From positions 2,344,501-2,408,500 of the forward strand of contig BRXU01000019.1 in the NCBI GenBank assembly GCA_030267565.1: a stretch of 64,000 nucleotides of DNA. Direction: 5' to 3'. Below, piece after piece: positions 12,001-21,810 of the stretch. The stretch is from Pleodorina starrii. Taxonomy: Eukaryota > Chlorophyta > Chlorophyceae > Chlamydomonadales > Volvocaceae. Every line of letters begins with the position of its first letter. Position 1 is the stretch's first letter. Under the pieces are notes generated by a model. The model had not been told where the DNA came from and did no database searches. It saw nothing but the letters and a program-made list of their open reading frames with translations. Made by a program: the position numbers and the translations under genes.

Positions 12001-15000
12001 GGAGAGCAGCGGTGACCCGCGGGACACCTGCCAAACGGGGCCATGGAGAAAGGGCCACACACAGGGCCACACAGGTCAGGCAAAGGCCGCAGAGATGGGA
12101 AGGAAAAGGCTACGCAGGCGTGGGTATGTGTGTGCGAGGGATGGGGGGTAATCTACGTATAGGCCGGAGCCCGTGAACGGGGTTCCCGGTAGGTGTCCGG
12201 AGAGATAGAGAAGACGCTGGTGGATTCCAAACGGGCCAACTTACTCAAGGCTGAGTTGAGGGGGGGGGGGTGGCTGAAAGACGGGGGCGGCTCAACCAAG
12301 AAGAGATGAGATGCGGTACCTCAACAGGCCATCGCACTTCACTGAACGACCCCTTCGCCCTATAAATGATGCCCCTCACGACCTTCCAACCACACACCTA
12401 CAACCCCCACTTCCCTCCCTACGAGAGTACCGCATCCCTCCCCCGCCCGCTCCCTCCGCTCCCCCCCCTCCCCGGTTCCCTAACCCCCAAACCCCACCCC
12501 AAACCCCACCTGAAGCTCGATGCATTTCGCACCGGGTTGCACGGACAGCCCGCCGGTACCACCACCACCACCGCACTGTTGGAGTTGCTGCTGCTGTTGG
12601 CGCTGCTGCTGGCGGATTTGGAGGAGGCAGTGGTGGCGTTGGCAAGCTGGGAGCTCCCCGCCGCACTGGCCAGCAGACCCCCGGGCCCCAGCTGCTGCGG
12701 CAGCGGCAGCGGCAGCTGTAGTTGCAGGCTGCCGCCCGGCTGCGGCCGCGGGCACAGCGGGTCGGGGGCGGGCTGCAGGGCCGCCAGGCGCGCCGCGAAG
12801 TCCTGCACCGGGTGGATGCACGGGCATCGTCGTACAAACGACGCGCAAAGACGCGACCAGCAGAGCGGCGGCATGGAGGTGGAAATGGAATGGAACGGAA
12901 TGGAGGGGAAAGAGGCATCGTTGGGTTTCAGATCCCAGACCGTCTTTTAGCGGTGTGCTATGGCTGTCCTATTACTCCAGCTCCTTGGCGCCTTTCTGTG
13001 TGTCCGCCTGTCTTTCCCGGAAGGGAGCCTCCGTGCATACGGAACCCCACGAAACTGATCCAGGGCCTCGTTTCGGCCCCCGTTTTCTCCGCCGGCGCCC
13101 CGCCGCGATGGTTCCACCGCTCCAGCAGGCACCAACGTAGCGGGAGCGGTATGAGCGATTTCATCGTGCCGTTGCAAACACTGGACAGCTGTACGACCCA
13201 ACGGCACGGCGGCGTGTACAAGTGCGCCCCTTCCCCTCCCCCGTCCCAAAACACACACACCACACACACCAATTCGCGCGCACAGCCGCCGGCCCGCCCA
13301 ACGTACCCCCAGGGGCACAACTCGGGCGGAGGCGCCGCTCCCCGCCGGCTGCGGCGCTGAAGTGACCCGCGGTTGGTCGGTCCGAACTCCCGCGCCCGGT
13401 AGCGATGGCGCTGCTGGCAGCAGCAACTCCATCACGTAGGGCGGCAAGTCGCCCAACCATAACCGCAAAGCATCCTGCAGAGGCAGGGTATGGCAGTCCA
13501 AATCGGCTGACAAGCCGAATTACTGACAGGTAACAGAGGTCCATCGAAATACTAGGATAGCGGCACCAAAGGGGCCAACCCGCGGCAAAGTAACCGAGGA
13601 GGCGTCCTGAAGGGACGGGTAACGAGGCGCTGGGGCGGGGGTGGACGGGCGTGTGGCGGCAGGCGGGACAGTGCCGGCAGGCAGGGCGCGCGAAGGCGGA
13701 AGGAGGAATGAGGAGGAATGGCGGCAGGGAGGAAGGGAGGGAGGGAGGGGCGCCTCCGTTCGACCTCATCGCCCGCTGGCCATCTTTCTCCCTCCGGCCG
13801 TCTTTGGACGCTTACGGTACATCCAATTGCTTTGGGTTCTGATTCGCGGTGCAGGGCCGCCGACCACGGCAGGAGCCAGGCACCCAAATCCCGAATCCCG
13901 ACCCAGACCCCGCTCCGCTCCGCTCCGCCCCCATGATGGCCGCTGGGTTGCATCCACGTAAGGCCTGAGGCGTGCGGCAAGGACCCACCACGCGCCCGCG
14001 TACCTCCGTCACGCCCACCGCCGCGGCGCCGCCTCCGCCGCCTCCTCCTCCTCCTCCTTGCGCCCCCGCCGGCGCTGGGATGGCGACCAGCCCCCCTCGC
14101 GCCTGCGGTTGTTCCGCGATGCCAAACGCCGCAAACACAAAGTACTGCCCCTGCGGTCCCTCCTCCGGCACACCGCTGTCGGCCAGCGCCCCCGAGGGGC
14201 AGGCGGCGGCGCAGGAGCCTCGCCAGGCCTGGGAGTTGTTGCGGCAGGCGGTGCAGGGCTGGCAGGTGGGCGGGTCGCTGCGGGAGGCCAGCACACCGCA
14301 GAACTCCCCGGGACCACACTCAGAGTCCTGGGAGCAGCGCCGACCCTGGCCGCAGCGGCAGCGGCTGCACGGGGCACCGGGAGGCGGGCGGGTTGGGGAA
14401 CGGGTTGGGGAGGGAAGGCAGTCCATGGGGATGAGTGCGATGGAATGTGGTGTGGAGAGAGCATCGCGGTGTGGGTTGGGTTCGGGACGTGAAGTGGGGT
14501 TGGCCGGGGCAAAGGAGACATGTGCGGGTATGTGCTTTAGATAGAACATCAGGGGAAGGGCGCACTTTGTGGGGAGGGCGGGAGTCAACACGTGGAATCT
14601 CGATGGTCGCGAGTTACCCAGCCAAACCCTTCTGGACGGGCAGCGAGCTTCTGGACGGGCTCACCTGGCGCATGTTGCTGCGCCATACACGCTCGGAAGC
14701 AGGCAGCACCGCCAACAGCTCTCGCAGGTCCCGAGAACTCCGCTGCGAATGGACTGCGCACAAAACCTGGGCGGAGCACAAATCGTGGTGCGGTTCGTTG
14801 GGGAGCAACAATTGTGATGGCTTGGTCTGTGAGTCGCTGCACGGGAGGACTCGGCGTTGCGCACTGCGCTGGATCTGTCAGGTACGTAGGAGTCGGCGTG
14901 GGGTCGTCTACTCGGCTTGGCGGTGGTTGCACTCCCGAAGGAATTCTTAACAAGGGCCAGTGCCCGAGCACGTCGCTTGTTATTGGCGTATGTGTATGTA

Positions 15001-15480
15001 TGTAGTGCAGCAAACATACAGAGTTCGTCTGGTTCCGCACGCGGCGTTTGAAACCCCATATCATTTACTAACCCAATTTTGTTGCGTTCAAAGATGGGCA
15101 CACCACGGCATACAAAATCACGCCACAGTCATTCAACTCCACATTTAGCATGTCGCGTGCTTTCTCGTCTTAGCCGGCTAATATGCCATCCGAGGTTGTG
15201 CCACCGCGTGGCCTCCCCTTACTTACTTGCCAGCCGGGCAGTCCGCTTGGATGTGGCAGCTTGTGCTATCGAGGTAGGGCGCGGCCTGCTGAGCAGGAAC
15301 AGCGAGAGATGAGGTGCTTGGCGGGCGCAACCGGTTAGCAAGAGGACAGGACATCCGTACCGTGCAGCAAGCGGAGAAAGCTAACATCAGAAAGAAAAGG
15401 AAACATGTTGTTTTGCATCTCCGATCTCTTGCTTTGTCTCGTAGTCCAGTGCCAACTAAAGAGCAATTAAGCTTTCTCAT
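1..15480 (-). CDS. Plant-type ABCG transporter with Cys-rich ectodomain (3' partial)
   Basis: Likely a membrane ATP-driven exporter; the substrate cannot be told. Twenty-two exons (minus strand): 15480-15227, 14874-14665, 14364-14004, 13474-13307, 12802-12510, 12027-11940, 10123-9908, 9406-9273, 8979-8693, 8326-8189, 7913-7679, 7425-7068, 6707-6636, 6298-6179, 5757-5622, 5114-4321, 3796-3539, 3113-2862, 2531-2316, 2000-1365, 1027-665, 485-1. The frame is open at the window edge (about 2024 residues so far). The start ATG is chosen because it precedes a hydrophobic signal segment ([10 protein letters not shown], residues 26-35). Cys-rich CPxG-type repeats fill about residues 60-610 ([18 protein letters not shown]), then one membrane segment near 622-645. 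ATPase domain: Walker [10 protein letters not shown] (729-737), Q-loop VPQDD, signature ISGGQRKR (908-915), Walker B LLFLDEP (928-934), H-loop IHQP. This resembles the Arabidopsis ABCG24/28 layout. After the ATPase domain comes an Ala/Gly-rich linker of more than 1000 residues. No ABC2 permease domain is seen before the edge. The fold is certain; exon edges are by eye. Confidence 0.85.
2629..2698. repeat. CA-rich microsatellite with CATACATGACGCAT interruptions
   Basis: Alternating CA tracts broken by short CATACA and ACGCATCA units, inside the ABCG intron between exons 3113-2862 and 2531-2316. Confidence 0.8.
2818..2848. repeat. Interstitial telomere-type repeat (CCCTAAAA)
   Basis: About three and a half head-to-tail copies of CCCTAAAA on the plus strand, the complement of the Chlamydomonas-type telomere unit TTTTAGGG. 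It lies a few bases after the donor of the intron that follows exon 3113-2862 of the ABCG gene. Confidence 0.9.
5776..5823. repeat. Degenerate TTTTAGGG tract
   Basis: Runs of TTTTAGGG, TTTAGGG and TTTCAGGG variants just upstream (in transcript sense) of the acceptor for ABCG exon 5757-5622. This is a second interstitial telomere-like patch, in the opposite orientation to the one at 2818. Confidence 0.75.
8563..8692. repeat. CACCC/CAGCAC simple repeat
   Basis: Imperfect repetition of CACCCAGCAC and CCACCCACCC units within the ABCG intron that begins at the donor for exon 8979-8693. Confidence 0.8.
9566..9640. repeat. TATGGCG short tandem repeat
   Basis: GTATGGC units of about 7-10 nt repeated in an ABCG intron between exons 10123-9908 and 9406-9273. 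Confidence 0.8.
9777..9899. repeat. ACCACC-type minisatellite
   Basis: About eight copies of an 11-18-nt unit made of CAACC followed by ACC triplets and ACT, ending directly at the donor side of ABCG exon 10123-9908. Confidence 0.85.
10145..10186 (-). repeat. Dispersed intronic element, copy C
   Basis: Minus-strand sequence shares TTCACGGGCTCCGG and GTGGATACCCCCC with copies A and B, about 20 nt upstream of the acceptor for ABCG exon 10123-9908. Confidence 0.7.
10476..10652. repeat. 17-nt minisatellite, block 1
   Basis: Copies of ACACGCAAATACACACA, with shorter degenerate units at both ends, in the large ABCG intron between exons 12027-11940 and 10123-9908. Confidence 0.9.
11491..11932. repeat. 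17-nt minisatellite, block 2
   Basis: Roughly two dozen head-to-tail copies of the same 17-nt unit as at 10476-10652. Two unit variants (CAACACG versus CACCACG) alternate in runs of two to four. The array stops within ten bases of the donor of ABCG exon 12027-11940. Confidence 0.92.
12143..12180 (-). repeat. Dispersed intronic element, copy B
   Basis: Minus-strand sequence shares CACGGGCTCCGGCCTATACG with copy A and ends in a C run. It is about 115 nt upstream of the acceptor for ABCG exon 12027-11940. Confidence 0.7.
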
Positions 15481-18035
15481 TGTGCGCCCAATCTACTAAC
15501 ATTCATATGCAACTAATCAATGTTGTAGCTCTGGCGACCGCAGCTTAGGAAACAAGTGCTCCGATGGGCTGATGACAGGTCACAAAGGTCGTAGCAGTCG
15601 AAGGTTGGCCCCTAGAACAGGGACTGCAGCACAAAGCGCCATGTAGACATTCATTATGTAGTTGCACGGTTAATACTTGCCACGTCATACCACGACCTTA
15701 CAAAACTGCGTTGTGGAATTCGATTTAAGTAGTAGACGCGGTGAAGTACACCCTGTACACACATCGTAGGTCATTCTGTTCGCGTCTACATGTACCCATC
15801 CGTAAGCCACAACAATAGTTACCACGATCGGGCATTTCTGGGCACAATGCCGTCCAATCGTTGTTGGCTTTCTCATGTGGCAGGTAGGTTGACAGTTGTG
15901 GTGGACCTCAAAAACCGGCGGGCACCCGGGACCCGAAGGGCCCCGACTCCCGAGATCGCGGCGGCTCTACGCTCTTCTTGAATACGGACTGGCTGCCTTA
16001 ACCATTTTGATAGATGACCTTTCTGCGTTCGTCAGTGCATGCAGTGGCTCTTTACACTTCCCGTCAAGTACGCAGGAGTTCGCCGGGCCAGGCCTCGAGG
16101 ACCGCTTACTTTCAGTCAGACTTTCAAGTTTTTCGAGCAGGCTCCAGCTGAGTGAAGAGACAAAGGACGACCTTAACCTTTGAGCCAGTGGCCCAGGGCG
16201 GATTCCGTGGCCCTGCATCTTCCGGATGTACGCTACCGCCGCGCTCTCCGGTGCCGCGCGGCCCGAGCCGCGGCGATGGTTTCAGGAAACCAGTAAAGCC
16301 TTGTGCCCGCGACACGGCACTGCGATGGCAAAACGTCACTACAGAGTTCCTACAGAGTTCCTATGTTCATACACGCCGCCGCCCGCTTTGTCCACCGACG
16401 CTGGCAGCAAAAAATCTACGCCTCAGAATCCGAAACGCCCGGAGGGATCATATGACCCGACGCCTCCAAAGCCAAGCGGAGTCAAAGCCGAAGCATAAGA
16501 AAGGGTGGAAAGACCGCCAGCCTTTTCTCAAAACATGTACCAGACGCACTACGCCGAAAAAGCTGTGAGGCTAAGCTTGGGTGCCAACCCGGTGTCTTGT
16601 GCGGGTTCTAATCAGCTGGGCTCCGCGCAACATGCCGTGTTAGTTGCTGTGGTGGTTGTCACAATGGGCTCATGGACTCAGGAAGAGTAGAGCCAGCAGT
16701 TTCAGCTGGCCCTGCACTGCAGCAGAGACGAAGAGGAAAGCGCGCGCAGGTCAGACCAGCGCGAGCCTCCCAGACAGGAACGAGCGGAATCTGGGGGGAA
16801 GGCTCCGAAACCCACGACCACGGGGGAATTAGCCCCCGTGTTGCAGGTGTGGTTATGTAAAGGTTGCGTGGAAGAGGAAGGTTTGGAAGTCGGATGCGCG
16901 GAGCCGCCCTTCTGCTGCACAGGCATGGCTATCCGCAGAAGCAGCAGTTGAGCACCCGCTCGCTTGCAGGCCCCCACAAACCGAACCGACTTCTGTACAT
17001 CAACAGGCGGACTGGTGGCCATCCGCAGCGGCAAAGTCCCTACCGATCCTGAAGGGGACAAGCGACATGGATTCGCTGGTTTTCTTGCGGATGAATCGTG
17101 TATGTAAGGGACGTAGGGTTTGCCCCCCCGAGGAGCAACGGCCCATTGTGCGGTACATGCCCCTGAAGAGACCCATGGGTCGGTAGGGGCGACCCACCCA
17201 CATGCAGATTCGCGGGTTTGACCTCTGGCTGAGACAGCGGAGGAGAGCTAGCCTTGCTTCATTGCTGTGGCAAGAGGAGGCCAACGGCCATTTACGCTAG
17301 GCTTGCGACGACGGCAAGTTGGTGAGGGCTGGTGCTCGCATGTTGAACCGCGCCCGGCTCTGGTACGGTGTAGCAGCGCAATTGTAAACAATCGCAGTAG
17401 CACCAGAACAACACAGCTGAGGTAAGGCAAACTGCCTGCTGCCTTGTTCCAACGTCCACTTGGTTAGCTAAGCCGCGCCCAGCTCCTCGCTACGATGCAC
17501 AATGTCAAAGTGCCGAAAGATACGTGTTCTTCATGCAAAGAGGATGCCGCAAGCAACAAAAGTGACCCAAAAGATGCAGGAGTGAGTCAGCTGGAGTCAG
17601 TGACGCACGCCATCACTGTCTGGCAAGGCAATTCAACTCCTAAACTCTCTGGTCTCCATGATGCTTTCCATGACACTGTACGTCGTATTTTCATGATTCA
17701 GAGACGAGCAGGGGCAGAGAAGAGGGCCCGGCCACACGGGCCCTACGATGTTCGCGTATTGCTAGACAATCGCTCGTCCAAACAATTCGGGGTAACTTGC
17801 TTCACGCCGTGTTAAAAGCGTATGATTAGTCTTCATTTAAATCTGCATTATCCATGTGCTGCTAATGTGGAATTGCCTCTGAGGTGATTGTAACGGAATG
17901 CTCCTTACGTGCTTCAAGGGTCTTCCCAAAAAATTGGGTCTTGCATATGTAAGCTTTACTGTCTACAAGTGACAGTCGCCTAGTTGTGTCACCCACACAA
18001 CTCGACCCTTGAACAACCAACAAACGCCCGATGCC
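15481..18035. other. Divergent intergenic region, lower GC
   Basis: This stretch separates the 5' ends of the ABCG gene (minus) and the NT-C2 gene (plus), so it should hold both promoters and both 5' UTRs. Base composition is clearly less GC-rich than the flanking coding and intron sequence. No recognisable protein domain, RNA gene or mobile-element protein was found on either strand. One ATG-initiated open frame at 17495-17815 is listed separately with low confidence. Confidence 0.6.
17495..17815 (+). CDS. Doubtful 106-residue ORF
   Basis: An ATG-to-stop frame of 106 codons in the promoter-like interval upstream of the NT-C2 gene. I recognise no domain. It begins MHNVKVPKDTC and ends FGVTCFTPC. 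Codon choice includes many A/T-ending codons (AAA, GAT, TCA), unlike the strongly GC-ending codons in most exons here, although first exons in this window are also less biased. It could be a chance frame, an unannotated exon, or part of the 5' leader region. It is reported only because it is the longest true ATG frame in this gene-free stretch. Confidence 0.12.
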   Translation: MHNVKVPKDTCSSCKEDAASNKSDPKDAGVSQLESVTHAITVWQGNSTPKLSGLHDAFHDTVRRIFMIQRRAGAEKRARPHGPYDVRVLLDNRSSKQFGVTCFTPC

Positions 18036-21000
18036 ATGCTAGAAAGATTATCTGTAAGCACTGATGGCGCCCGCCAGAAGACCAAATCTGTCGGGGAACG
18101 CCTCAATGTCTTCGGCACCAAGAAGCAGGTGCCCTTTCACATCGTCATCTCGGAGCTGCGCGCAGGCAAGCCCCGTTCCGCGAACCCGGATGCTTCTGAG
18201 CCGATTGCTGCCTGCACCGATTGCTCAAAATCATATAGCTGGTATCGTCTATCCATCAGAAAGCAAAACCCCGGATCCCGTCCGGGGCGTTTCACTTGTC
18301 TCGAAAAGCACGATGATGGTATGACCCGCCCAGTCGTCTTTAGTCCACGCCGACTTTCCTGGCGCCTCAACTGCCCGATGATCTGCCACACCCACCTCAC
18401 CGCAATCTCGCAACCCAAGTCCCTGGACCAGCCGCGTGCTCCCCTCCCCCCCCCGCGCGCCAGCTTCCTTCTCCACCCCGCCCCCGTCTCCGCTCCCCTT
18501 CTGGCCACCCTGCTGCTCCCCCTCGGGAGCCTCAACTCGCAGACCCACACCTATCTCTAACGCCTCATAACCACGCCTTTGCAACCCCAACCCCTTCTGG
18601 CCCGCAGAGCTCATGAACGCCAAACAGCACGCGCAGGGGCAACCCTGCGTGCTGCTGTGGGTCCGCGGCGACAATGTGCACGTAACAGAGGACAGCGTCG
18701 GGCAAACGGTTCTCAGTTGGTCAGACACCTATTTTGCGCAGGTGGGTGATCTGGGGCAGGCGCAGGGGCGCCCAGGCGGTCTGCTTTACTGTACAGTCCT
18801 TCGTCCGAGCCGGGCCGGCAGCCCCGGCCAACCCGCTACTAGGGCAGCAGCAGCAGCAGCGGCGGCGCGGGCGCCCTACACCCCGCCGGTTCGGGATACG
18901 GGCTCTGGGCTGCTGCCTCCTGATTGCGCTGCGCCGCCTGATCAGCTGCATGCAAGGGCACCGGGCGTGCAGCGGCGACGGCGGCACCAGCAGCGGCGGC
19001 GGCAGCAACACCAGCAGAGATGGCCTTGGCGCACCGTGTCTGCCGGTTGCGCAAGTCGCAGCAGTGGCAGCTTCGGCTTCGGCGGTGGTGGTGGTACTGG
19101 TGTTTGTGATGGGCGAGCGACTGTCACGGAGGCGTGAGCCGCACGCCGTCATTCGCTACGGTTCCCATTCCTCTCATCCTCGATCCGTCCCTCCCTCCCT
19201 CCGTGCGCACACCACGCTCGCGCACGTACACCCTCGCGCAGGTTGTCCCGCTGCAGGTCTCCTCCGGCGCCTCGGGCTTCCGGGCCAAGGAGTGCAAGTT
19301 CAAGGTGCAGCAGCGGGGCAAGACCATCGCCAAGACTGCCGTACTGGACCTCACAAAATACTGCAGCGAGATCGGGCTGGCGCGGGACCAGGCGGTGTCG
19401 GTGCCCCTCCAGTAAGCAAAGCGGCGGGGGTGTGGGCTGGGAAGGCGGGGATCCACCTCGCTCGCCGTTATGATTTCCTGCCGCTTGCCCCGCCGTTGGC
19501 CTGTCGCAGGCCGAGCGGCACGCTTTACTTCGTCATCAGCACCGCGCCGGCGTCGGAGCAGCAGCAGCAACAGCAGCAGCAGGCCAATGAATCGCTGGCG
19601 GCGCAAAGCTCCTCTAAGAACCTGATGAGGGCGAGCGCCAACCCCAGCGTAGGCGGCGGCGGCGGCTACGGCGGCAGCGGCGGCGCAGCCGCCGCCGTCA
19701 GCGGGGCGATCTCAGCGGCTCTTGGCGTAACTAACGGCACGCCGGGCGGCCACCCCGCGGAAGGCAGCAGACATCGACTCTCGAATCCGCAGGCGGTCAG
19801 CCCCTACGCCTCAGTCGCCGCCAAATACGGCGGAGCCGTGGCCGCCGCCGCCGTCGCCGGGGCGTCGAGCCTGGCGGGGGCGGTGACACCGCCGGGGGCC
19901 GGAAATGGAAGCCGTGCGGCGACACCGGAGTTGGGGCCGTCACCAGAGGACGGAGACCGGGCGTCCACGTCGGGGCGGGGTCACCAGCGGAAACCTTCCG
20001 GCGGCGTGGGGACGGGATGGGCGTCGGGACTCGCCGCGGCGGCGGCGGCGGCGACGGGAGCCGCGAAGGCGTCGCCGACGACGACGCCGACCCGCGGGTC
20101 GGACGTCGCCGCTGCCGCCGCCGCCGCCGCCGCCGCTGCCGGTGCCACTGGCGTCATGGAAGATAGAGGCTCCGCCATGGGCGTGTTCAAGCGTAAGGCC
20201 CGCGGGGGCGGCAAGCCGTCGCCGCCGACGGCGTTCGCCGCCGCCGGCGGGGCCGCCGCGGCCAGCGCAGCCGCGGCGGCGTCGGCTGCCGCCGCCGCCG
20301 CCGGCAAGGCGGCCCTCTCGCCAGCTCTGACGCTTCGCAAGTCCGATAGCGACAACGTAATCGCAAGCGACTTGCGGGCATCATGGAACGAACACCCGGA
20401 GAGATCGCTCTCCCAGGCACTGGTGGGCAGTAATGGCCGGCCGGCAAGGAGCAGCGGCAGCGGCTACGCCGGCGGCGCCACCCACCGCGCCATCCGAAGC
20501 TTCACCGGCAGCATGCCGATCCGCGCCGGCGGCGGCGCCGCCGCCGCCACCGCCGGCCCCGTGTCGTCGCCGCTGCAGCCGCTACAGCTGCCCCAGGCCG
20601 CGCTGGACGGAATGCGAAACCTGGCGCGCGGCAGCGCCGCCGCTAGCACCTGCTCCGACACCGCCGCCTCGGCGGCGGCCGCCGCCGGCACCGCCGCCGC
20701 CGCCGCCGGCGGCGGTGGCGGCGGCGGCTGGAGTACCTGGTTCCGCAGCGGCCTGGGCTGGGGCCGCTCCTCTAATCCGTCGGTGTCGGCGACGGGGACT
20801 CCGACGGGCGCCGTCAGCCATTCGTCGCTGCCGTACGGCGTCGTCGCCGCCGCTGCCGCCGCCGCCGGCGAGCCCGAGTCGAGTTCCGCGCTGGAGGCGG
20901 CGATTCGTGCCGCCAGCGAGGCGGCGGAGCTTCGGGAGCTGGCGCTGGATTTGCTGCATGAGCGGGACGAGTGGCGCGCTCGGGCGTTGGCGGCGCAGGA

Positions 21001-21810
21001 CGCGGCGGCGCGGGCGCAGACGTCCCGTGGGTCGGCGGTTCGGGAGGCGCAGCGGCTGGAGGTGAGCAACGGAACGGCCGGACGCCTGCGGGCCTGGAAT
21101 GGCATTTTCGCTGCATGGCTGATGCATGGTTGTTCGGAATCGCACTAGCTGTTGAGCACTCGGCACTATGAGTTTTGCGGGAGAGGGACAATACCGTTCA
21201 CAGCTTAGCTTACTTCTCTTCGAAGTTGTCCTCACGAATTTTACGCCCGCCCGCTGGATGTCATGATGGCAACATCTCTCTGATTGTACGACAGATACGG
21301 TTGCGGCAGTACCAGGACGAGTTGGGGCGCCGTACAGACGGATCGCTGCTGCAGGAGCTCGTGGAGGCAAAGGTACGGCTGGAGGGTTTTAGGGTTTTAG
21401 GGCTTGGATTCGAGTGTCGGAAGCCCTCGACAAGCCCACCTTCCTGATTTATGGGTATTAATTAATCACAGAGGAGCTGGATAACAGCTATATGGGTGTC
21501 CTTCCGCTTCCTGCCCACGCACGCTTACTCTCTGCTCTTCTCCGGCATGCCTCGCTCCGGCTCCTGCTTCCCTCGACCTCCCAGCCCGTTCACGGCCCGT
21601 TCAAGCTGCCAGACGAATCTCTGTTCCTTTACCGTTGCTTGCCCCCTTGTACCCTGTGGCGGCCACGGCCCCCGTGCGCGACTCGCGCAGGTTCGAATCG
21701 CGGAGTTGGCAAACGAGAACATGAAGATGCGCCGGCAGATTACCCACATGGGGCCCCTGTACTACATCGACAGCGTCGACGACGGGTTGACACCGGACCC
21801 CAGGAGCTGA
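18036..21810 (+). CDS. NT-C2 (EEIG1/EHBP1-type) domain protein with C-terminal coiled coil
   Basis: Probable membrane- or organelle-associated scaffold: the N-terminal C2-like (NT-C2) family includes EEIG1, EHBP1 and plant PMI1-like proteins, which link membranes to other partners. Exons: 18036-18165, 18608-18741, 19242-19411, 19510-21061, 21295-21372, 21691-21810; 727 residues. The NT-C2 region spans about residues 30-155, with VPFHIVISELRA, a GQPCVLLWVRGDN strand, ECKFKVQQRGKTIAKTAVLD and GTLYFVIST. A Gly/Ala/Ser-rich middle (about 170-590) carries long Ala runs. Charged heptads follow (residues about 610-710, for example LLHERDEWRARALAAQDAAARA), and the C-terminus is LTPDPRS. The first intron needs a GC donor (CGCAG then GCAAGC); with it the frame joins perfectly as ELRAELMNAK. 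All other introns are GT-AG. The start is the first in-frame ATG before the domain. The family call is confident; the cellular role is inferred. Confidence 0.82.
18166..18607 (+). other. Predicted GC-AG intron
   Basis: Intron 1 of the NT-C2 gene. The donor reads CGCAG then GCAAGC, the best consensus for a GC donor, and the acceptor is GGCCCGCAG. No GT donor nearby joins the two NT-C2 halves in frame, whereas this pair restores a continuous C2 strand and helix. Confidence 0.6.
21379..21402 (+). repeat. Short TTTTAGGG tract in intron
   Basis: Two to three tandem TTTTAGGG units inside the fifth intron of the NT-C2 gene, a few bases after its donor. Confidence 0.75.

Noticed and set aside
11245..12015. 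Long plus-strand frames with repeated HTNTTQI-type units, and their minus-strand mirrors
   Set aside because: They are translations of the 17-nt minisatellite inside an ABCG intron, not a repeat protein.
16152..16568. Plus-strand 138-codon frame in the divergent intergenic region
   Set aside because: It starts with GTG, has no domain and no supporting splice context.
18542..21148. Reading the NT-C2 gene as one 804-codon frame from 18734
   Set aside because: That frame runs through two clear introns; the spliced model restores the NT-C2 domain.
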